Source: Sphingomonas bisphenolicum
Lineage (GTDB): Bacteria; Pseudomonadota; Alphaproteobacteria; Sphingomonadales; Sphingomonadaceae
Assembly (NCBI RefSeq): GCF_024349785.1
Contig: NZ_AP018817.1
Span: forward strand, 310,001-374,000
Direction: 5' to 3'
DNA length: 64,000 bases
Part shown: one piece after another, positions 1 to 8,635 of the stretch
Numbering within the stretch: position 1 is the first letter of the stretch
How the letters are laid out: every line of letters begins with the position of its first letter
Made by a program: the position numbers and the translations under genes
Notes under the pieces: generated by a model
Told to the model about the DNA's origin: nothing
The model's database searches: none
Seen by the model: the letters and a program-made list of their open reading frames with translations, nothing else

Positions 1-1
1 G

Positions 2-1360
2 GTGGGATCGACCGTCTCGGTCGCGCTGCGCAACCTCGTCACCGGGATCGGCGGGCTGATCTACCTCTTCGCGCTGGCGCCCAAGCTGGCAGCGATGCTG
101 TTGCTGGGCATTCCGGTCATCCTGCTGGTGCTGATCGGCCTTGGCCGCCGGGTACGCGGCCTGTCGCGCGCCAGCCAGGACCGGCTGGCCGACATCGGCA
201 GCGTCACCAGCGAAGTGCTGGGCGCGATGAAGATCGTCCAGGCCTTCGGGCAGGAAGGGCGTGAAGCCGCCCGCTTCGACGCGACCGTGGCAAGCGGATT
301 CGCCACCGCGCGGCGGCGGATCGGCCTGCGCGCGGTGATGACCGCGGTGGTGATCGCACTCGTCTTCGGATCGATCACGGCGGTGATGTGGCAGGGCGCG
401 CTCGATGTCGCCGCCGGTCGCCTGTCGGGCGGCAGCATCGCCGCGTTCGTCCTGACCGGCGGCCTGGTCGCCGGCGCGTTCGGATCGCTGTCCGAAAGCT
501 GGGGTGACCTGTTGCGCGGCGCGGGCGCGGCCAGCCGCCTGCATGAACTGATGACGGCCGAGCCGGACATCGTGCCGCCAACCCATCCCGTCCCGCTGCC
601 TGCCGGCGATCATGGCGCGCATCTTCGCTTTGAGGATGTGCATTTCCACTATCCCACCCGGCCCGATCAGGCCGCACTCCATGGCGTCTCCTTTGCTGTC
701 GCGCCGGGCGAGACGGTCGCCGTCGTCGGCCCCTCCGGCGCGGGCAAATCGACCCTCATCCAGCTCGCCTTGCGCTTCTACGATCCAGGGTCGGGCGTCA
801 TCCGCCTGAACGGCGTCGCCCTGCCTGATGCCGATCCCGCCGCATTGCGCGCCATGATGGCGATCGTGCCGCAGGACAGCGTGATCTTTGCCGCATCGGC
901 CCGCGACAATCTGCGCTACGGCCGCTGGGACGCAACCGACGAACAGATTTGGGAAGCCGCCCGCGCCGCCAATGCCGAAGCCTTCCTGCGCGCCCTGCCG
1001 CAGGGCTTGGACAGCCAGATGGGCGAGGGCGGGGCGCGCCTGTCAGGCGGCCAGCGCCAGCGGCTGTCGATCGCCCGCGCGCTGCTGCGCGATGCGCCGA
1101 TCCTGCTGCTGGACGAGGCCACTTCTGCGCTCGACGCCGAATCCGAACGGCTGGTGCAGGATGCGCTTGGCCGGCTGATGCGCGCGCGCACGACGATCGT
1201 CATCGCCCATCGACTGGCGACGGTACGCGCCGCGGATCGCATTCTGGTGATGGACGAAGGGCGTATCGTCGAACAGGGCGATCATGCCGCGCTGGTGGCC
1301 CGGGACGGCCTGTACGCCCGCCTCGCCAGTCTCCAGTTCCAGGATGCGCCAGCCGCCTGA
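2..1360 (+). CDS. ABC transporter, fused permease/ATPase (5' end outside window)
   Basis: This is the C-terminal 452 residues of an ABCB/MsbA-type exporter half-transporter. The visible part holds the last membrane helices (about residues 10-160), then a complete nucleotide-binding domain from about 207. Walker A is GPSGAGKST at 243-251. The signature LSGGQ, Walker B ILLLDEA and the IAHR switch histidine follow in the expected order. Complete family members have about 590 residues, so roughly 140 N-terminal residues lie left of the window and the GTG at position 2 is only the edge. Such proteins form homodimers in the inner membrane and use ATP to export lipids, peptides or drugs. The substrate cannot be read from the sequence. 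Confidence 0.93.
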   Translation: MGSTVSVALRNLVTGIGGLIYLFALAPKLAAMLLLGIPVILLVLIGLGRRVRGLSRASQDRLADIGSVTSEVLGAMKIVQAFGQEGREAARFDATVASGFATARRRIGLRAVMTAVVIALVFGSITAVMWQGALDVAAGRLSGGSIAAFVLTGGLVAGAFGSLSESWGDLLRGAGAASRLHELMTAEPDIVPPTHPVPLPAGDHGAHLRFEDVHFHYPTRPDQAALHGVSFAVAPGETVAVVGPSGAGKSTLIQLALRFYDPGSGVIRLNGVALPDADPAALRAMMAIVPQDSVIFAASARDNLRYGRWDATDEQIWEAARAANAEAFLRALPQGLDSQMGEGGARLSGGQRQRLSIARALLRDAPILLLDEATSALDAESERLVQDALGRLMRARTTIVIAHRLATVRAADRILVMDEGRIVEQGDHAALVARDGLYARLASLQFQDAPAA

Positions 1361-1367
1361 TATCCGT

Positions 1368-1388
1368 CTGGCGCTCAGATGGCGCCAG
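1368..1388. terminator. Hairpin between convergent genes
   Basis: A perfect 7-bp stem (CTGGCGC/GCGCCAG) with a 7-nt loop lies between the end of the ABC transporter and the end of the convergent PilZ gene. There is no T-tract, so this is only a terminator-like structure. Confidence 0.35.
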
Positions 1389-1403
1389 GCGATGCGTCGC
1401 GCG

Positions 1404-1733
1404 TCAGTATGAGCCACCCGTCTCGTTCAGGCGAACGATATGGTCGAGTATCGCGGGATGCAGCGGCCGTTCGAAGGTGCAGCCCGATTCGGGACCGCGG
1501 GTCCACAGAACGCGGGCGCGGCGCCCTTCGAAGCCCGGCAACATGATCCACAGATCGCTGCCGATCGTCAGCTTCATGAAGCTCTGCAGGCGAAATCCGG
1601 TAACGGACATGTCCGTGATCCGGCTGGTGAACCAGGTTTCACCCGGTCGCCGGACCTTGACCCCGATCTGGACGTGGCGACGCTCGGCCGCCCGGCCCTT
1701 GCGGTCATATTCTGATTTCCGTTCCGCACTCAT
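1404..1733 (-). CDS. PilZ domain protein
   Basis: This 109-residue protein is essentially one PilZ domain, the common cyclic-di-GMP binding module. An Arg-rich stretch (AERRHVQIGVKVRR, about residues 16-29) stands where the RxxxR motif is expected, and TDMSVTGFRL (about 40-49) fits the D/NxSxxG motif. The rest predicts as a small beta-barrel. There is no signal peptide, membrane segment or output domain, so it probably acts as a cytosolic c-di-GMP adaptor. It is transcribed toward the ABC transporter and has no obvious operon partner. Two GGDEF proteins and two further PilZ domains lie elsewhere in the window. The target process is unknown. Confidence 0.8.
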   Translation of the reverse strand: MSAERKSEYDRKGRAAERRHVQIGVKVRRPGETWFTSRITDMSVTGFRLQSFMKLTIGSDLWIMLPGFEGRRARVLWTRGPESGCTFERPLHPAILDHIVRLNETGGSY

Positions 1734-1831
1734 GATCGATACCGCGCTGCTTCGGCCGCATTATCGGCGGTCGAGGTAAGCAAAAGATTAAATCGGCCGG
1801 CGTGGCGGTTCCGTCCTCATTCCCGACGCAC

Positions 1832-1862
1832 AAAAAAGGGCCGCCCGAGGGCGACCCTTTTG
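1832..1862 (-). terminator. Rho-independent terminator of tonB-exb operon
   Basis: On the minus strand a stem GGGTCGCCC/GGGCGGCCC (one G-T wobble) is followed directly by a run of six T. It sits about 90 bp past the stop codon of the last exbD gene. Confidence 0.75.
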
Positions 1863-1951
1863 TCTCTGTCATCTTCCATCGCATGATCCAGCAAACCCCA
1901 CCCGCCAACCGGGAAGTCCTGTGCGGGATAAGGGCCGCTGGCAGTCAGCGA

Positions 1952-2374
1952 TCAGAAGTTGCCATATTGCTCGTTGCCGACGAAGCCCAGCTTCGTCACG
2001 CCCGCACGCTTGATCTCCGCCAACACTTGGTCGACGACGACATAGCGGGTGGCGGCGTTGGGCTGGAACTGCAGTTCCGGCTCGACGGGCAGGCGCAGCG
2101 ACTGCTGCAGATACTGACGCAAGGTCAGCAGGTCGATCGGCGAACCGTTCCAGGTGATGATCCCGGCCGGGTCGATGGCGACCTTGTTCTTGACCGGGTC
2201 GATCACGCTGTCAGTCGGCGGCGCGTTCTGCGGCAGATCGATCTTAACCGCGTGGGTCTGGATCGGGATGGTGATGATGAACATGATGAGGAGAACGAGC
2301 ATGACGTCGATCAACGGCGTCGTGTTCATTTCCATCATCGGCTCGCCATCATCGGAGCCCATGCTCATAGCCAT
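1952..2374 (-). CDS. exbD: Biopolymer transport protein ExbD/TolR (second copy)
   Basis: A 140-residue ExbD/TolR protein with a short cytosolic N-terminus, one membrane helix (about residues 20-42) and a periplasmic domain. The family signature NTTPLIDVMLVLLIMFI is present, and its Asp (about residue 23) is the proton-pathway residue. With ExbB it forms the proton-driven motor that energises TonB. It follows another exbD by 24 bp in the tonB-exbB-exbD-exbD operon and is the last gene before a terminator. Two exbD genes in tandem are common in alphaproteobacteria and xanthomonads. Whether the copies act in one complex or serve different receptors cannot be told here. Confidence 0.93.
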   Translation of the reverse strand: MAMSMGSDDGEPMMEMNTTPLIDVMLVLLIMFIITIPIQTHAVKIDLPQNAPPTDSVIDPVKNKVAIDPAGIITWNGSPIDLLTLRQYLQQSLRLPVEPELQFQPNAATRYVVVDQVLAEIKRAGVTKLGFVGNEQYGNF

Positions 2375-2398
2375 AGCGAAATCTCCTTAATCAGCCGA

Positions 2399-2887
2399 TC
2401 AGAGGCGGGTCGTCGACGTGCCGGGTTCCGGCTCGGAGATGAAGCCCACCTTCGGGAAACCGGCGCGCTGCATCGTATAGATGGTCCCGCCGATGCAACG
2501 ATAGGGGGTGTTGATGTCGCCGCGAATATGCACTTCGGGCAGATCCTCGGGCGTCATGTTTTCGACACCGCCTGCCTTCTTGATGTCCGCCTCAAGCTTG
2601 GCGACGGCACGATCCAGCAGTTCACTGGAGTTGACCGGGGCCATGCCCCAGAACACCGCACAGCTGCCATCCGTGGCCGTCGTGACCGAAAGGGACACAT
2701 TTTCCGGCTTCGTCGTGGTCGGCTCGAACGCAACCTTGGGAAGTTGCAGATCGACCGTCTGGACGACGACCGGGACCGCGATGAGAAAGATGATGAGCAA
2801 CACCAGCATGACGTCGACGAGCGGCGTCGTGTTGATGTCGGACAAGGGCTTGTCGTCACCGCCGCCGGGGCCAACACTCATTGCCAT
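2399..2887 (-). CDS. exbD: Biopolymer transport protein ExbD/TolR (first copy)
   Basis: A 162-residue ExbD/TolR protein. The N-terminus contains INTTPLVDVMLVLLIIFLIAV, with the conserved membrane Asp followed by a single helix, then a periplasmic domain. Compared with the copy next to it this protein has a longer periplasmic part with Cys pairs near residues 82 and 133. It lies about 110 bp after exbB and immediately before the second exbD. It should contribute to the ExbB-ExbD proton motor driving TonB-dependent uptake. The clear differences from the neighbouring copy argue for an old duplication rather than a recent one. Confidence 0.93.
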   Translation of the reverse strand: MAMSVGPGGGDDKPLSDINTTPLVDVMLVLLIIFLIAVPVVVQTVDLQLPKVAFEPTTTKPENVSLSVTTATDGSCAVFWGMAPVNSSELLDRAVAKLEADIKKAGGVENMTPEDLPEVHIRGDINTPYRCIGGTIYTMQRAGFPKVGFISEPEPGTSTTRL

Positions 2888-2998
2888 TGATACTATCCTA
2901 ACCTTGGTGTCGATGGCGCCCCGTCAGGCGGGGCCCACGTCCGGCGGGACCGGGCGGTCGCAGCCGCCACCCGGTCCCATACCGGAGTCTTAAGGCAA

Positions 2999-3760
2999 TC
3001 AGGCCTTGGTCGGCGCAGCAGCCGGCTTGGCGACCGAAGCAGCCGGAGCGGCGGCAATGGTCGGCTTCACGGCGCCGTCCGAAACCAGATAGGCGAGCAG
3101 ATCGACGGTGAAACCGTTGAGCTGTTCGGCGATCGACTTGTTGCGGCGCTGCAGGAAGTTGTAGGCGAGCACCGCGGGAACGGCCACGGCCAGACCCAGG
3201 GCGGTCATGATCAGCGCTTCACCGACCGGGCCGGCGACGGCGTCGATCGAGGCCTGACCGGCGGCGCCGATCTTGATCAGCGCGCGGTAGATACCGATAA
3301 CCGTACCGAACAGACCGATGAACGGCGAGGTCGAACCGACGGTTGCGAGGAAGGCGAGACCGCCGCCGAGCGACGAGTTGATCGCGGCTTCCGAGCGGGC
3401 CAGCGAACCGTGCAGCCAGTCATGTGCTTCGACCGGGTCCTTCAGCTTGCTATGCTCTTCCTGCGCCTTGATGCCGTCGTCGACGATCTGCTTATAGGCC
3501 GAGTTCTTTTCCAGCTTGGCCGACGCTTCCTTGAGCGAACCGGCGCGCCAGAAGGTCGCACGAACCTTCTTGCCCTGGTTGATCACCTTCTGCTGTTCGA
3601 TCAGCTTGGTGAAGAGGACGTAGAAAGTACCGACCGACATGGCGCACAGGATCAGGAACACGGTCCAGGCGATCGTGCCGCCCTGTTCCAGAGCTTCCAT
3701 CAGGCCATAGGGGTTTTCCGGCTTGGGAGCCGCAGCTGCGAGATACATCAACATGTTCAA
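2999..3760 (-). CDS. exbB: ExbB/TolQ/MotA proton-channel protein
   Basis: A 253-residue protein with an N-terminal membrane helix (about residues 30-50), a cytosolic loop and two more helices (about 130-155 and 175-200). The conserved TSPFIGLFGTVIGIYRALI segment is the MotA/TolQ/ExbB signature, and GEALIMTALGLAVAVPAV is the third helix. The C-terminal tail is rich in Ala, Pro and Lys. It forms the pentameric inner-membrane channel that houses ExbD and powers TonB. It lies between tonB and the two exbD genes in one minus-strand operon, with only 66 bp to tonB. Confidence 0.94.
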   Translation of the reverse strand: MNMLMYLAAAAPKPENPYGLMEALEQGGTIAWTVFLILCAMSVGTFYVLFTKLIEQQKVINQGKKVRATFWRAGSLKEASAKLEKNSAYKQIVDDGIKAQEEHSKLKDPVEAHDWLHGSLARSEAAINSSLGGGLAFLATVGSTSPFIGLFGTVIGIYRALIKIGAAGQASIDAVAGPVGEALIMTALGLAVAVPAVLAYNFLQRRNKSIAEQLNGFTVDLLAYLVSDGAVKPTIAAAPAASVAKPAAAPTKA

Positions 3761-3826
3761 GACTTCCCTCTCAATGAGATCAAGCTAGGGCCAGGCGGCG
3801 CCGAGCGCACGCCTGCCCGATCAGGA

Positions 3827-4489
3827 TTATTCCGGCAGACGCCAGGTGATACGCCCGTTGTAGGTGTCGGGCATTTCCGCGCCATCAGACCCCTTGGCCG
3901 GCTTGAAGCGCGCACGCTTCGGCAGCAGGCGGCAGGTCGCCTCGTCGAGATCGGCATGGCCGGTCGAAGAGGTGATGGTGCAGTTGGTCACCCGACCATC
4001 GGCGCCGATTTCCAGCCGGAAACCGGCCGTACCCGAACGTTCTTCGCGCTGGGCGCGGCTCGGATAGTCGGCATCGCTGAGCCAGCTGCCCGGAGCGCCA
4101 CGCGGCGAAGCGCGCGTTGCGGCCTGAGGCGGTGGCGGCGGTGCAGCCGGAGGCGGCGGCGGCGCGGCGACCGGAACCGGATTGAACACCGGAGGGGGCG
4201 TCCGAACGGTCTGGATCGGCGGCGCAGGCGCCGGGGTCTGCACAATCGGCGGAGGCGCGACGACCGGCGGCGGCTCGACCGGCTGGTCTGGCGGCGGCGG
4301 CGGCGGCTCCTCGTCCGGTGGTGGCGGTTCCTCCTTCACGTCGATCACGTTCAGCTGTTCTGCCGCCTTTTTGACATATTTCATGCCAAGACCGGTGACG
4401 AAGGCATAGCCAAGAACAGCGTGAATCAGGGCGACGATGACGATCGAGACAGTCCGACTCGATCCTTGCGAGTGGTCAGCATAGGCCAT
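3827..4489 (-). CDS. tonB: Energy transducer TonB
   Basis: A 220-residue TonB protein. An N-terminal membrane anchor (about residues 13-33) is followed by a very Pro-rich periplasmic linker (about 53-130, many runs of P with E or V) and the C-terminal TonB fold (about 135-218) carrying the YPSRAQREERSGTAGFRLEI-type strand. It spans the periplasm and passes proton-motive energy from ExbB/ExbD to outer-membrane receptors; one such receptor is at 36.2 kb. An AAGGAG ribosome site lies at 4502-4507. It is the first gene of the operon. No clear Fur box was seen upstream, so iron control is not shown. Confidence 0.94.
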   Translation of the reverse strand: MAYADHSQGSSRTVSIVIVALIHAVLGYAFVTGLGMKYVKKAAEQLNVIDVKEEPPPPDEEPPPPPPDQPVEPPPVVAPPPIVQTPAPAPPIQTVRTPPPVFNPVPVAAPPPPPAAPPPPPQAATRASPRGAPGSWLSDADYPSRAQREERSGTAGFRLEIGADGRVTNCTITSSTGHADLDEATCRLLPKRARFKPAKGSDGAEMPDTYNGRITWRLPE

Positions 4490-4743
4490 TCGGCAACGAC
4501 ACTCCTTAACTCATCTTACCAGTGGTTTATACAAAATCAGCCAAAAACGACCCAAGCCGACCGAGCTACCCCAATCGCCTTTGGCCCCTGCCCGTTCATT
4601 TGCTACCGCGCAAACTCCTATCGCGACGCATCGTGGCACGCAAACGCTTTATCGATTTGTTCATTTGCGGTTACCATTTCATATCGGAATGACTTGCCTG
4701 TGACATCCTTGCCACGGGCCAAAAACATAGGACGAAGCTGACG
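4490..4743. promoter_or_regulatory. Divergent intergenic region between tonB and a secreted protein gene
   Basis: This AT-richer 254-bp stretch must hold the promoters of tonB (minus) and of the gene starting at 4744 (plus). A 10-bp direct repeat GTTCATTTGC occurs at 4594-4603 and 4659-4668. I found no convincing Fur box or sigma-factor consensus. Confidence 0.4.
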
Positions 4744-5616
4744 ATGAAATCCGCCACCCGCCTGCGCCACCTGGGATTGTTGTGCCTCATTTCCGCCGCA
4801 TCTCCCGCGGTTTTTCCGGCCTTTGCCCAAAGCGGCAGGATGGTAACGCAACCATCTGGCGCCCGCCCCGGCCTGTCCTATGCCGACATTGTGGACCTGG
4901 CGGACAAAGCGCCGCTAGTGGCCAATGTGCGTATTCGCAACATCATCGCGTTGAAGGCGGAACAGGCCGGAACGGTCCCCGCAGGCCATAAAAGACTGTT
5001 TATCGAGGCCGACGTGACGGGGCTGATTCGCGGTGAAGCGGGAATCGCACCCCTTGTTACCTATCTCTATGATGCGCCGCTCGACGCGCGGGGCAAAATA
5101 GCCAAGCTCAAAAAGGCGCAGGTCATCCTCTTCGCGCGGCCCGGCGGGCGACCCGGCGACATCCAGCTGATCGCGCCCGACGCGCAAATTCCGGCCACCC
5201 CTGCAGAGGTGAACCGGGTCAAGGCGATATTGTCGGAACTGGTCGCCCCCAACACGCCGCCCCGCATCCTGGACCTGGGCGACGCTTTCCACGTCGCCGG
5301 CACGGTTGCGGGCGAAGGCGAGACGCAGATTTTCCTGCGTACCGAAAATGGCGATCCGGTGTCGCTGTCGATCCTGCGTCGTCCGGGCCAGGCGCCGCAC
5401 TGGGCGGTGGCGCTGGGCGAGATCATGGACGAAGCCGCCCGTGCGCCGGAGCCGGGCAGCCTGCTCTGGTATCGGCTGGCCTGTACATTGCCCGCGACCC
5501 TCCCCTCTCGCGCCGTCCGCACCCTGTCGATGCAGGACGCCGAAGCCGCACGCGCCGACTATGGCGTGGTGATCGCCGCGCTCGGTCCCTGTGGACGGAC
5601 GCGCGCCACCTCCTGA
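4744..5616 (+). CDS. Conserved hypothetical exported protein
   Basis: A 290-residue protein of unknown function. Residues 1-28 form a signal peptide (Lys/Arg, hydrophobic core, cleavage after AFA or FAQ), so the product is exported. The mature part has no membrane segment and no motif I recognise. It contains regular beta-type stretches such as ADVTGLIRG and AQVILFARPGG, and two Cys near the C-terminus (about residues 250 and 284). It starts 254 bp from divergent tonB and ends about 100 bp before the homoserine dehydrogenase start. I believe similar proteins precede hom in other sphingomonads, but that is from memory. Confidence 0.75.
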   Translation: MKSATRLRHLGLLCLISAASPAVFPAFAQSGRMVTQPSGARPGLSYADIVDLADKAPLVANVRIRNIIALKAEQAGTVPAGHKRLFIEADVTGLIRGEAGIAPLVTYLYDAPLDARGKIAKLKKAQVILFARPGGRPGDIQLIAPDAQIPATPAEVNRVKAILSELVAPNTPPRILDLGDAFHVAGTVAGEGETQIFLRTENGDPVSLSILRRPGQAPHWAVALGEIMDEAARAPEPGSLLWYRLACTLPATLPSRAVRTLSMQDAEAARADYGVVIAALGPCGRTRATS

Positions 5617-5634
5617 TTCGGAGGGCGCGCGACG

Positions 5635-5672
5635 GCCGCCCGCTTTTCCTTGGACAGTTTCGCGCGGGCGGC
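5635..5672 (+). other. Hairpin in the homoserine dehydrogenase leader
   Basis: A perfect 9-bp inverted repeat (GCCGCCCGC/GCGGGCGGC) with a 20-nt spacer ends about 40 bp before the hom start codon. There is no T-tract. It may be a weak terminator of the upstream gene or a leader structure. No known riboswitch fold was recognised. Confidence 0.35.
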
Positions 5673-5713
5673 TATCAGCGCGGCGTTCATCACGGAAGGG
5701 AAGATACGCCGCC

Positions 5714-7018
5714 ATGACCAATCTGCACCGCCATGCCCCGCTGCGCGTCGCGCTTGTCGGCCTCGGCACGGTGGGCGGCGGGGTGATTCGGCTGCTGGAG
5801 ACCAATGGCGACCTGATCGCCCGCCGCGCCGGCTGCCCGATCCAGATCGTCGCCATCTCCGCGCGCGACCGGAACAAGGATCGCGGCGTCGACCTGTCAC
5901 CCTATGAATGGGTGGACGACATGACGACGCTGGCCACGCGCGACGATGTCGATGTCGTGGTCGAACTGATCGGCGGCGCGGACGGCCCCGCCCTGACGCT
6001 GGCGCGCCAGTGCCTGACCCTGGGCAAGCCCTTCGTCACCGCCAACAAGGCGATGCTGGCGCATCATGGCCTCGACCTCGCCCGGCTGGCCGAGCAGGGC
6101 GGCATCGCGCTCAAATATGAAGCTGCGGTCGCGGGCGGCATCCCGGTCATCAAGGGGATGCGAGAAGGCGCGGCCGCCAATGAGATCAGCCGCGTCTACG
6201 GCATCCTCAACGGCACCTGCAATTATATCCTGACCACCATGGAGAAGGAAGGCCGGGGCTTCGACGAGGTGCTGAAGGAAGCGCAGGATCTGGGCTATGC
6301 CGAAGCCGATCCCAGCTTCGACATCGACGGCGTCGACGCCGCGCACAAGCTGACCATCCTCGCCAGCCTCGCCTTCGGCACCGAACTGGATTTCGACGCG
6401 GTCGCGACCACCGGCATCCGCCATGTCATCGCCGCCGACATCGCCGAAGCCGCCGCGCTGGGCTTCCGCATCCGCCTGGTCGGCATGGCGCAGAACGGGC
6501 CGGACGGCCTGTTCCAGCGGGTCCATCCGATGCTGGTGCCGCTCGATCATCCGCTCGCCCATGTCGACGGTTCGCTGAACGCCGTGGTCGCAGAGGGCAA
6601 TTTCGTCGGTCGCCTTTTCTTTCAGGGGCGCGGCGCAGGCGACGGGCCGACCGCGTCGGCCGTGGTCGCCGACCTGATCGACGTCGCGCGCGACGAATAT
6701 GGCGATGCCTTCGCCATGCCGGTCGCCGCCCTGACGCCGCAAAATACGGCGGACGTCGGCGCGCGCATCGGCCGCAGCTATCTGCGCTTCAAGGTACAGG
6801 ACCGCCCCGGCGTGCTGGCCGAAATCGCAGCAGCCACCCGCGACGCGGGCGTATCGATCGAAAGCATGATCCAGCGCGGCGCCAACCAGGCCGACGGCGT
6901 GCTGGTCGCGATCGTCACCCATGCCGGTGAGGAGCGCTGCGTGCGCGACACGCTGGAGCGGCTGGCGGGGTCCGACAGCCTGCTGGGCACGCCGATGGTC
7001 ATGCACATACTGGACTGA
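5714..7018 (+). CDS. hom: Homoserine dehydrogenase
   Basis: A 434-residue enzyme that reduces aspartate semialdehyde to homoserine, the branch point toward threonine and methionine. The Rossmann motif VGLGTVGGG lies near residue 14. The catalytic core includes NGTCNYILTTME and the dehydrogenase segment YAEADPSFDIDGVDAAHK. A C-terminal ACT domain (about 355-432, LRFKVQDRPGVLAEIA) is the usual site of feedback regulation. The open frame extends upstream to 5591, but the ATG at 5714 has a GGAAGGGAAG ribosome site and gives the normal family start. It is not fused to aspartokinase. Confidence 0.96.
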   Translation: MTNLHRHAPLRVALVGLGTVGGGVIRLLETNGDLIARRAGCPIQIVAISARDRNKDRGVDLSPYEWVDDMTTLATRDDVDVVVELIGGADGPALTLARQCLTLGKPFVTANKAMLAHHGLDLARLAEQGGIALKYEAAVAGGIPVIKGMREGAAANEISRVYGILNGTCNYILTTMEKEGRGFDEVLKEAQDLGYAEADPSFDIDGVDAAHKLTILASLAFGTELDFDAVATTGIRHVIAADIAEAAALGFRIRLVGMAQNGPDGLFQRVHPMLVPLDHPLAHVDGSLNAVVAEGNFVGRLFFQGRGAGDGPTASAVVADLIDVARDEYGDAFAMPVAALTPQNTADVGARIGRSYLRFKVQDRPGVLAEIAAATRDAGVSIESMIQRGANQADGVLVAIVTHAGEERCVRDTLERLAGSDSLLGTPMVMHILD

Positions 7019-7025
7019 TGCCGCC

Positions 7026-7460
7026 TTAATCCCGCCCGGCGCCCTTGATGCGTTCGGGCGGCGGCGGCGACAGGTCGGCATCGGGATCGACGATCGCTTG
7101 CACGCCCCTGGCCAGCGCGCCGATCATCTGGAACACCGGCAAGCCGCCGGTGCAGCCCGTTCCCTGGCCGCCGGCCACACCGCAACTGCCCTGCCGCACG
7201 GCGACGGCCGATGCCCGCGGCGCCTCCCCACGCAACGGGGCGCCGCCATCGTCGTTGGAGCGCGGCAGGGGCAGCCGCTCGCGCGCATTGCGTTCCGCCC
7301 GCGTCCCGCACACCACGATAGCATCGCCGCTGCGATCGCAGGGACGGACGACCCGCGTCTTGTCCCGATAGGCGGCCATCACCGCATCCTCTCCCGCATC
7401 CTGCGCATGGACAGGCGATGCCATCGCCAGCGGAGCGAGAAGAATAAGCCGCTTCATCAT
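7026..7460 (-). CDS. Small exported hypothetical protein
   Basis: A protein of about 144 residues. It begins with a signal peptide (MMKRLILLAPLAMASPVHAQ), and the mature part is Cys-containing and low in structure. The segment RPCDRSGDAIVVCG followed by an ER-rich, Pro-rich stretch recurs in unannotated exported sphingomonad proteins I remember, but no function is known. The frame is open to 7547. I chose 7460 (or the adjacent ATG at 7457) because the signal peptide starts there. It ends 7 bp after hom on the opposite strand and is divergent from glpX. Confidence 0.65.
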   Translation of the reverse strand: MMKRLILLAPLAMASPVHAQDAGEDAVMAAYRDKTRVVRPCDRSGDAIVVCGTRAERNARERLPLPRSNDDGGAPLRGEAPRASAVAVRQGSCGVAGGQGTGCTGGLPVFQMIGALARGVQAIVDPDADLSPPPPERIKGAGRD

Positions 7461-7600
7461 GCCAGAAAAGCAGCCAATCATGGCCGTATCATGTCGCGGC
7501 GAATCGTTGCGAAATGAGCCATGCGGTCCGCCTTCCTCGCTCGACAAGAACGGGCCGGACGCCTATCGGATCGATCCATAAGAACAGGCAGAGGAAAATG

Positions 7601-8584
7601 ATGGTGCAGGCAAGCTCGACTCTGGATCGCGTCCTGGTGCTCGAAATGGTCCGCGTCACCGAAGCGGCGGCGATCGCCGCATCGAAGCTGATCGGCCGCG
7701 GCGACGAAAAAGCGGCCGACGCCGCCGCCGTGGAAGCGATGCGCCTCGCCTTCAACGACCTTTATATGGACGGCACCGTCGTCATCGGCGAAGGCGAGCG
7801 GGATGAAGCGCCTATGCTCTATATCGGCGAGAAGGTCGGCAACGCCATCGGCACCGGGCCGCGGATCGACATTGCGCTCGATCCGCTCGAAGGGACCACT
7901 ATCACCGCCAAGGCCGGGCCCAATGCGCTGGCCGTGCTGGCCATCTCCGAAGAGGGCGGCCTGCTCAACGCGCCCGACGTCTATATGGAGAAGCTCGCGA
8001 TCGGCCCCGGCTATCCCGACGGCACGATCGACCTCAAACGATCGGTGCGGGAGAATGTCGAATCGGTCGCCCGGGCCAAGGGCGTCGATCCGCACGAAAT
8101 CATCGTCTGCGTGCTCGACCGGCCCCGCCATGAGAAGCTGATCGGCGAACTGCGCGCGATCGGCTGCGGCATCATGCTGATTCCCGATGGCGACGTCGCC
8201 GGGGTCATCGCCACCACCGACCCGGAAACCACGATCGACATCTATATGGGATCGGGCGGCGCGCCTGAAGGGGTGCTCGCCTGCGCCGCGCTGCGCTGCG
8301 TCGGCGGCCAGTTCAAAGGCAAGCTGCTGTTCCGCAACGAGGACGAGAAGGGACGCGCCCGTAAATGGGGCATCACCGATCTCGACAAGATCTACGACCT
8401 CAACGAACTGGCGAAGGGCGACTGCATCTTCGCCGCGACCGGCGTGACCGACGGCTCGCTGCTCGACGGGGTCAAGCGCCTGCCCGGCGGCAAGCTGACC
8501 ACCGAGAGCGTGGTGATGCGCGCCAGCACCGGCACCGTGCGCTGGGTGAAGGGCGAACATCGCTTCGACAGCAAGAGCCGCTGA
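7601..8584 (+). CDS. glpX: Class II fructose-1,6-bisphosphatase
   Basis: A 327-residue GlpX-type phosphatase. It removes the 1-phosphate of fructose 1,6-bisphosphate in gluconeogenesis. The metal-binding motifs are visible: VVIGEGERDEAPML (about residues 50-63) and DPLEGTT (about 86-92). Further GlpX blocks (GSGGAPEGVLACAALRC and DLNELAKGDCIFAATGVTDG) follow. E. coli GlpX has 336 residues. Two ATGs lie in tandem at 7598 and 7601. The GAGGA ribosome site at 7591-7595 is too close to the first, so the second is preferred. It lies downstream of hom but has its own promoter region, since an opposite-strand gene intervenes. Confidence 0.95.
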   Translation: MVQASSTLDRVLVLEMVRVTEAAAIAASKLIGRGDEKAADAAAVEAMRLAFNDLYMDGTVVIGEGERDEAPMLYIGEKVGNAIGTGPRIDIALDPLEGTTITAKAGPNALAVLAISEEGGLLNAPDVYMEKLAIGPGYPDGTIDLKRSVRENVESVARAKGVDPHEIIVCVLDRPRHEKLIGELRAIGCGIMLIPDGDVAGVIATTDPETTIDIYMGSGGAPEGVLACAALRCVGGQFKGKLLFRNEDEKGRARKWGITDLDKIYDLNELAKGDCIFAATGVTDGSLLDGVKRLPGGKLTTESVVMRASTGTVRWVKGEHRFDSKSR

Positions 8585-8588
8585 CCGC

Positions 8589-8612
8589 AAAAGGGAGCCG
8601 GCTAGGCTCCCT
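8589..8612. terminator. Bidirectional terminator between glpX and merC-like gene
   Basis: A perfect 8-bp stem AGGGAGCC/GGCTCCCT with a 5-nt loop lies just past the glpX stop. On the minus strand it is followed by TTTTGCGG, so it best terminates the MerC-like gene; it may also serve glpX. Confidence 0.65.
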
Positions 8613-8635
8613 CACATGATCGCTTGCGGTCGGCC

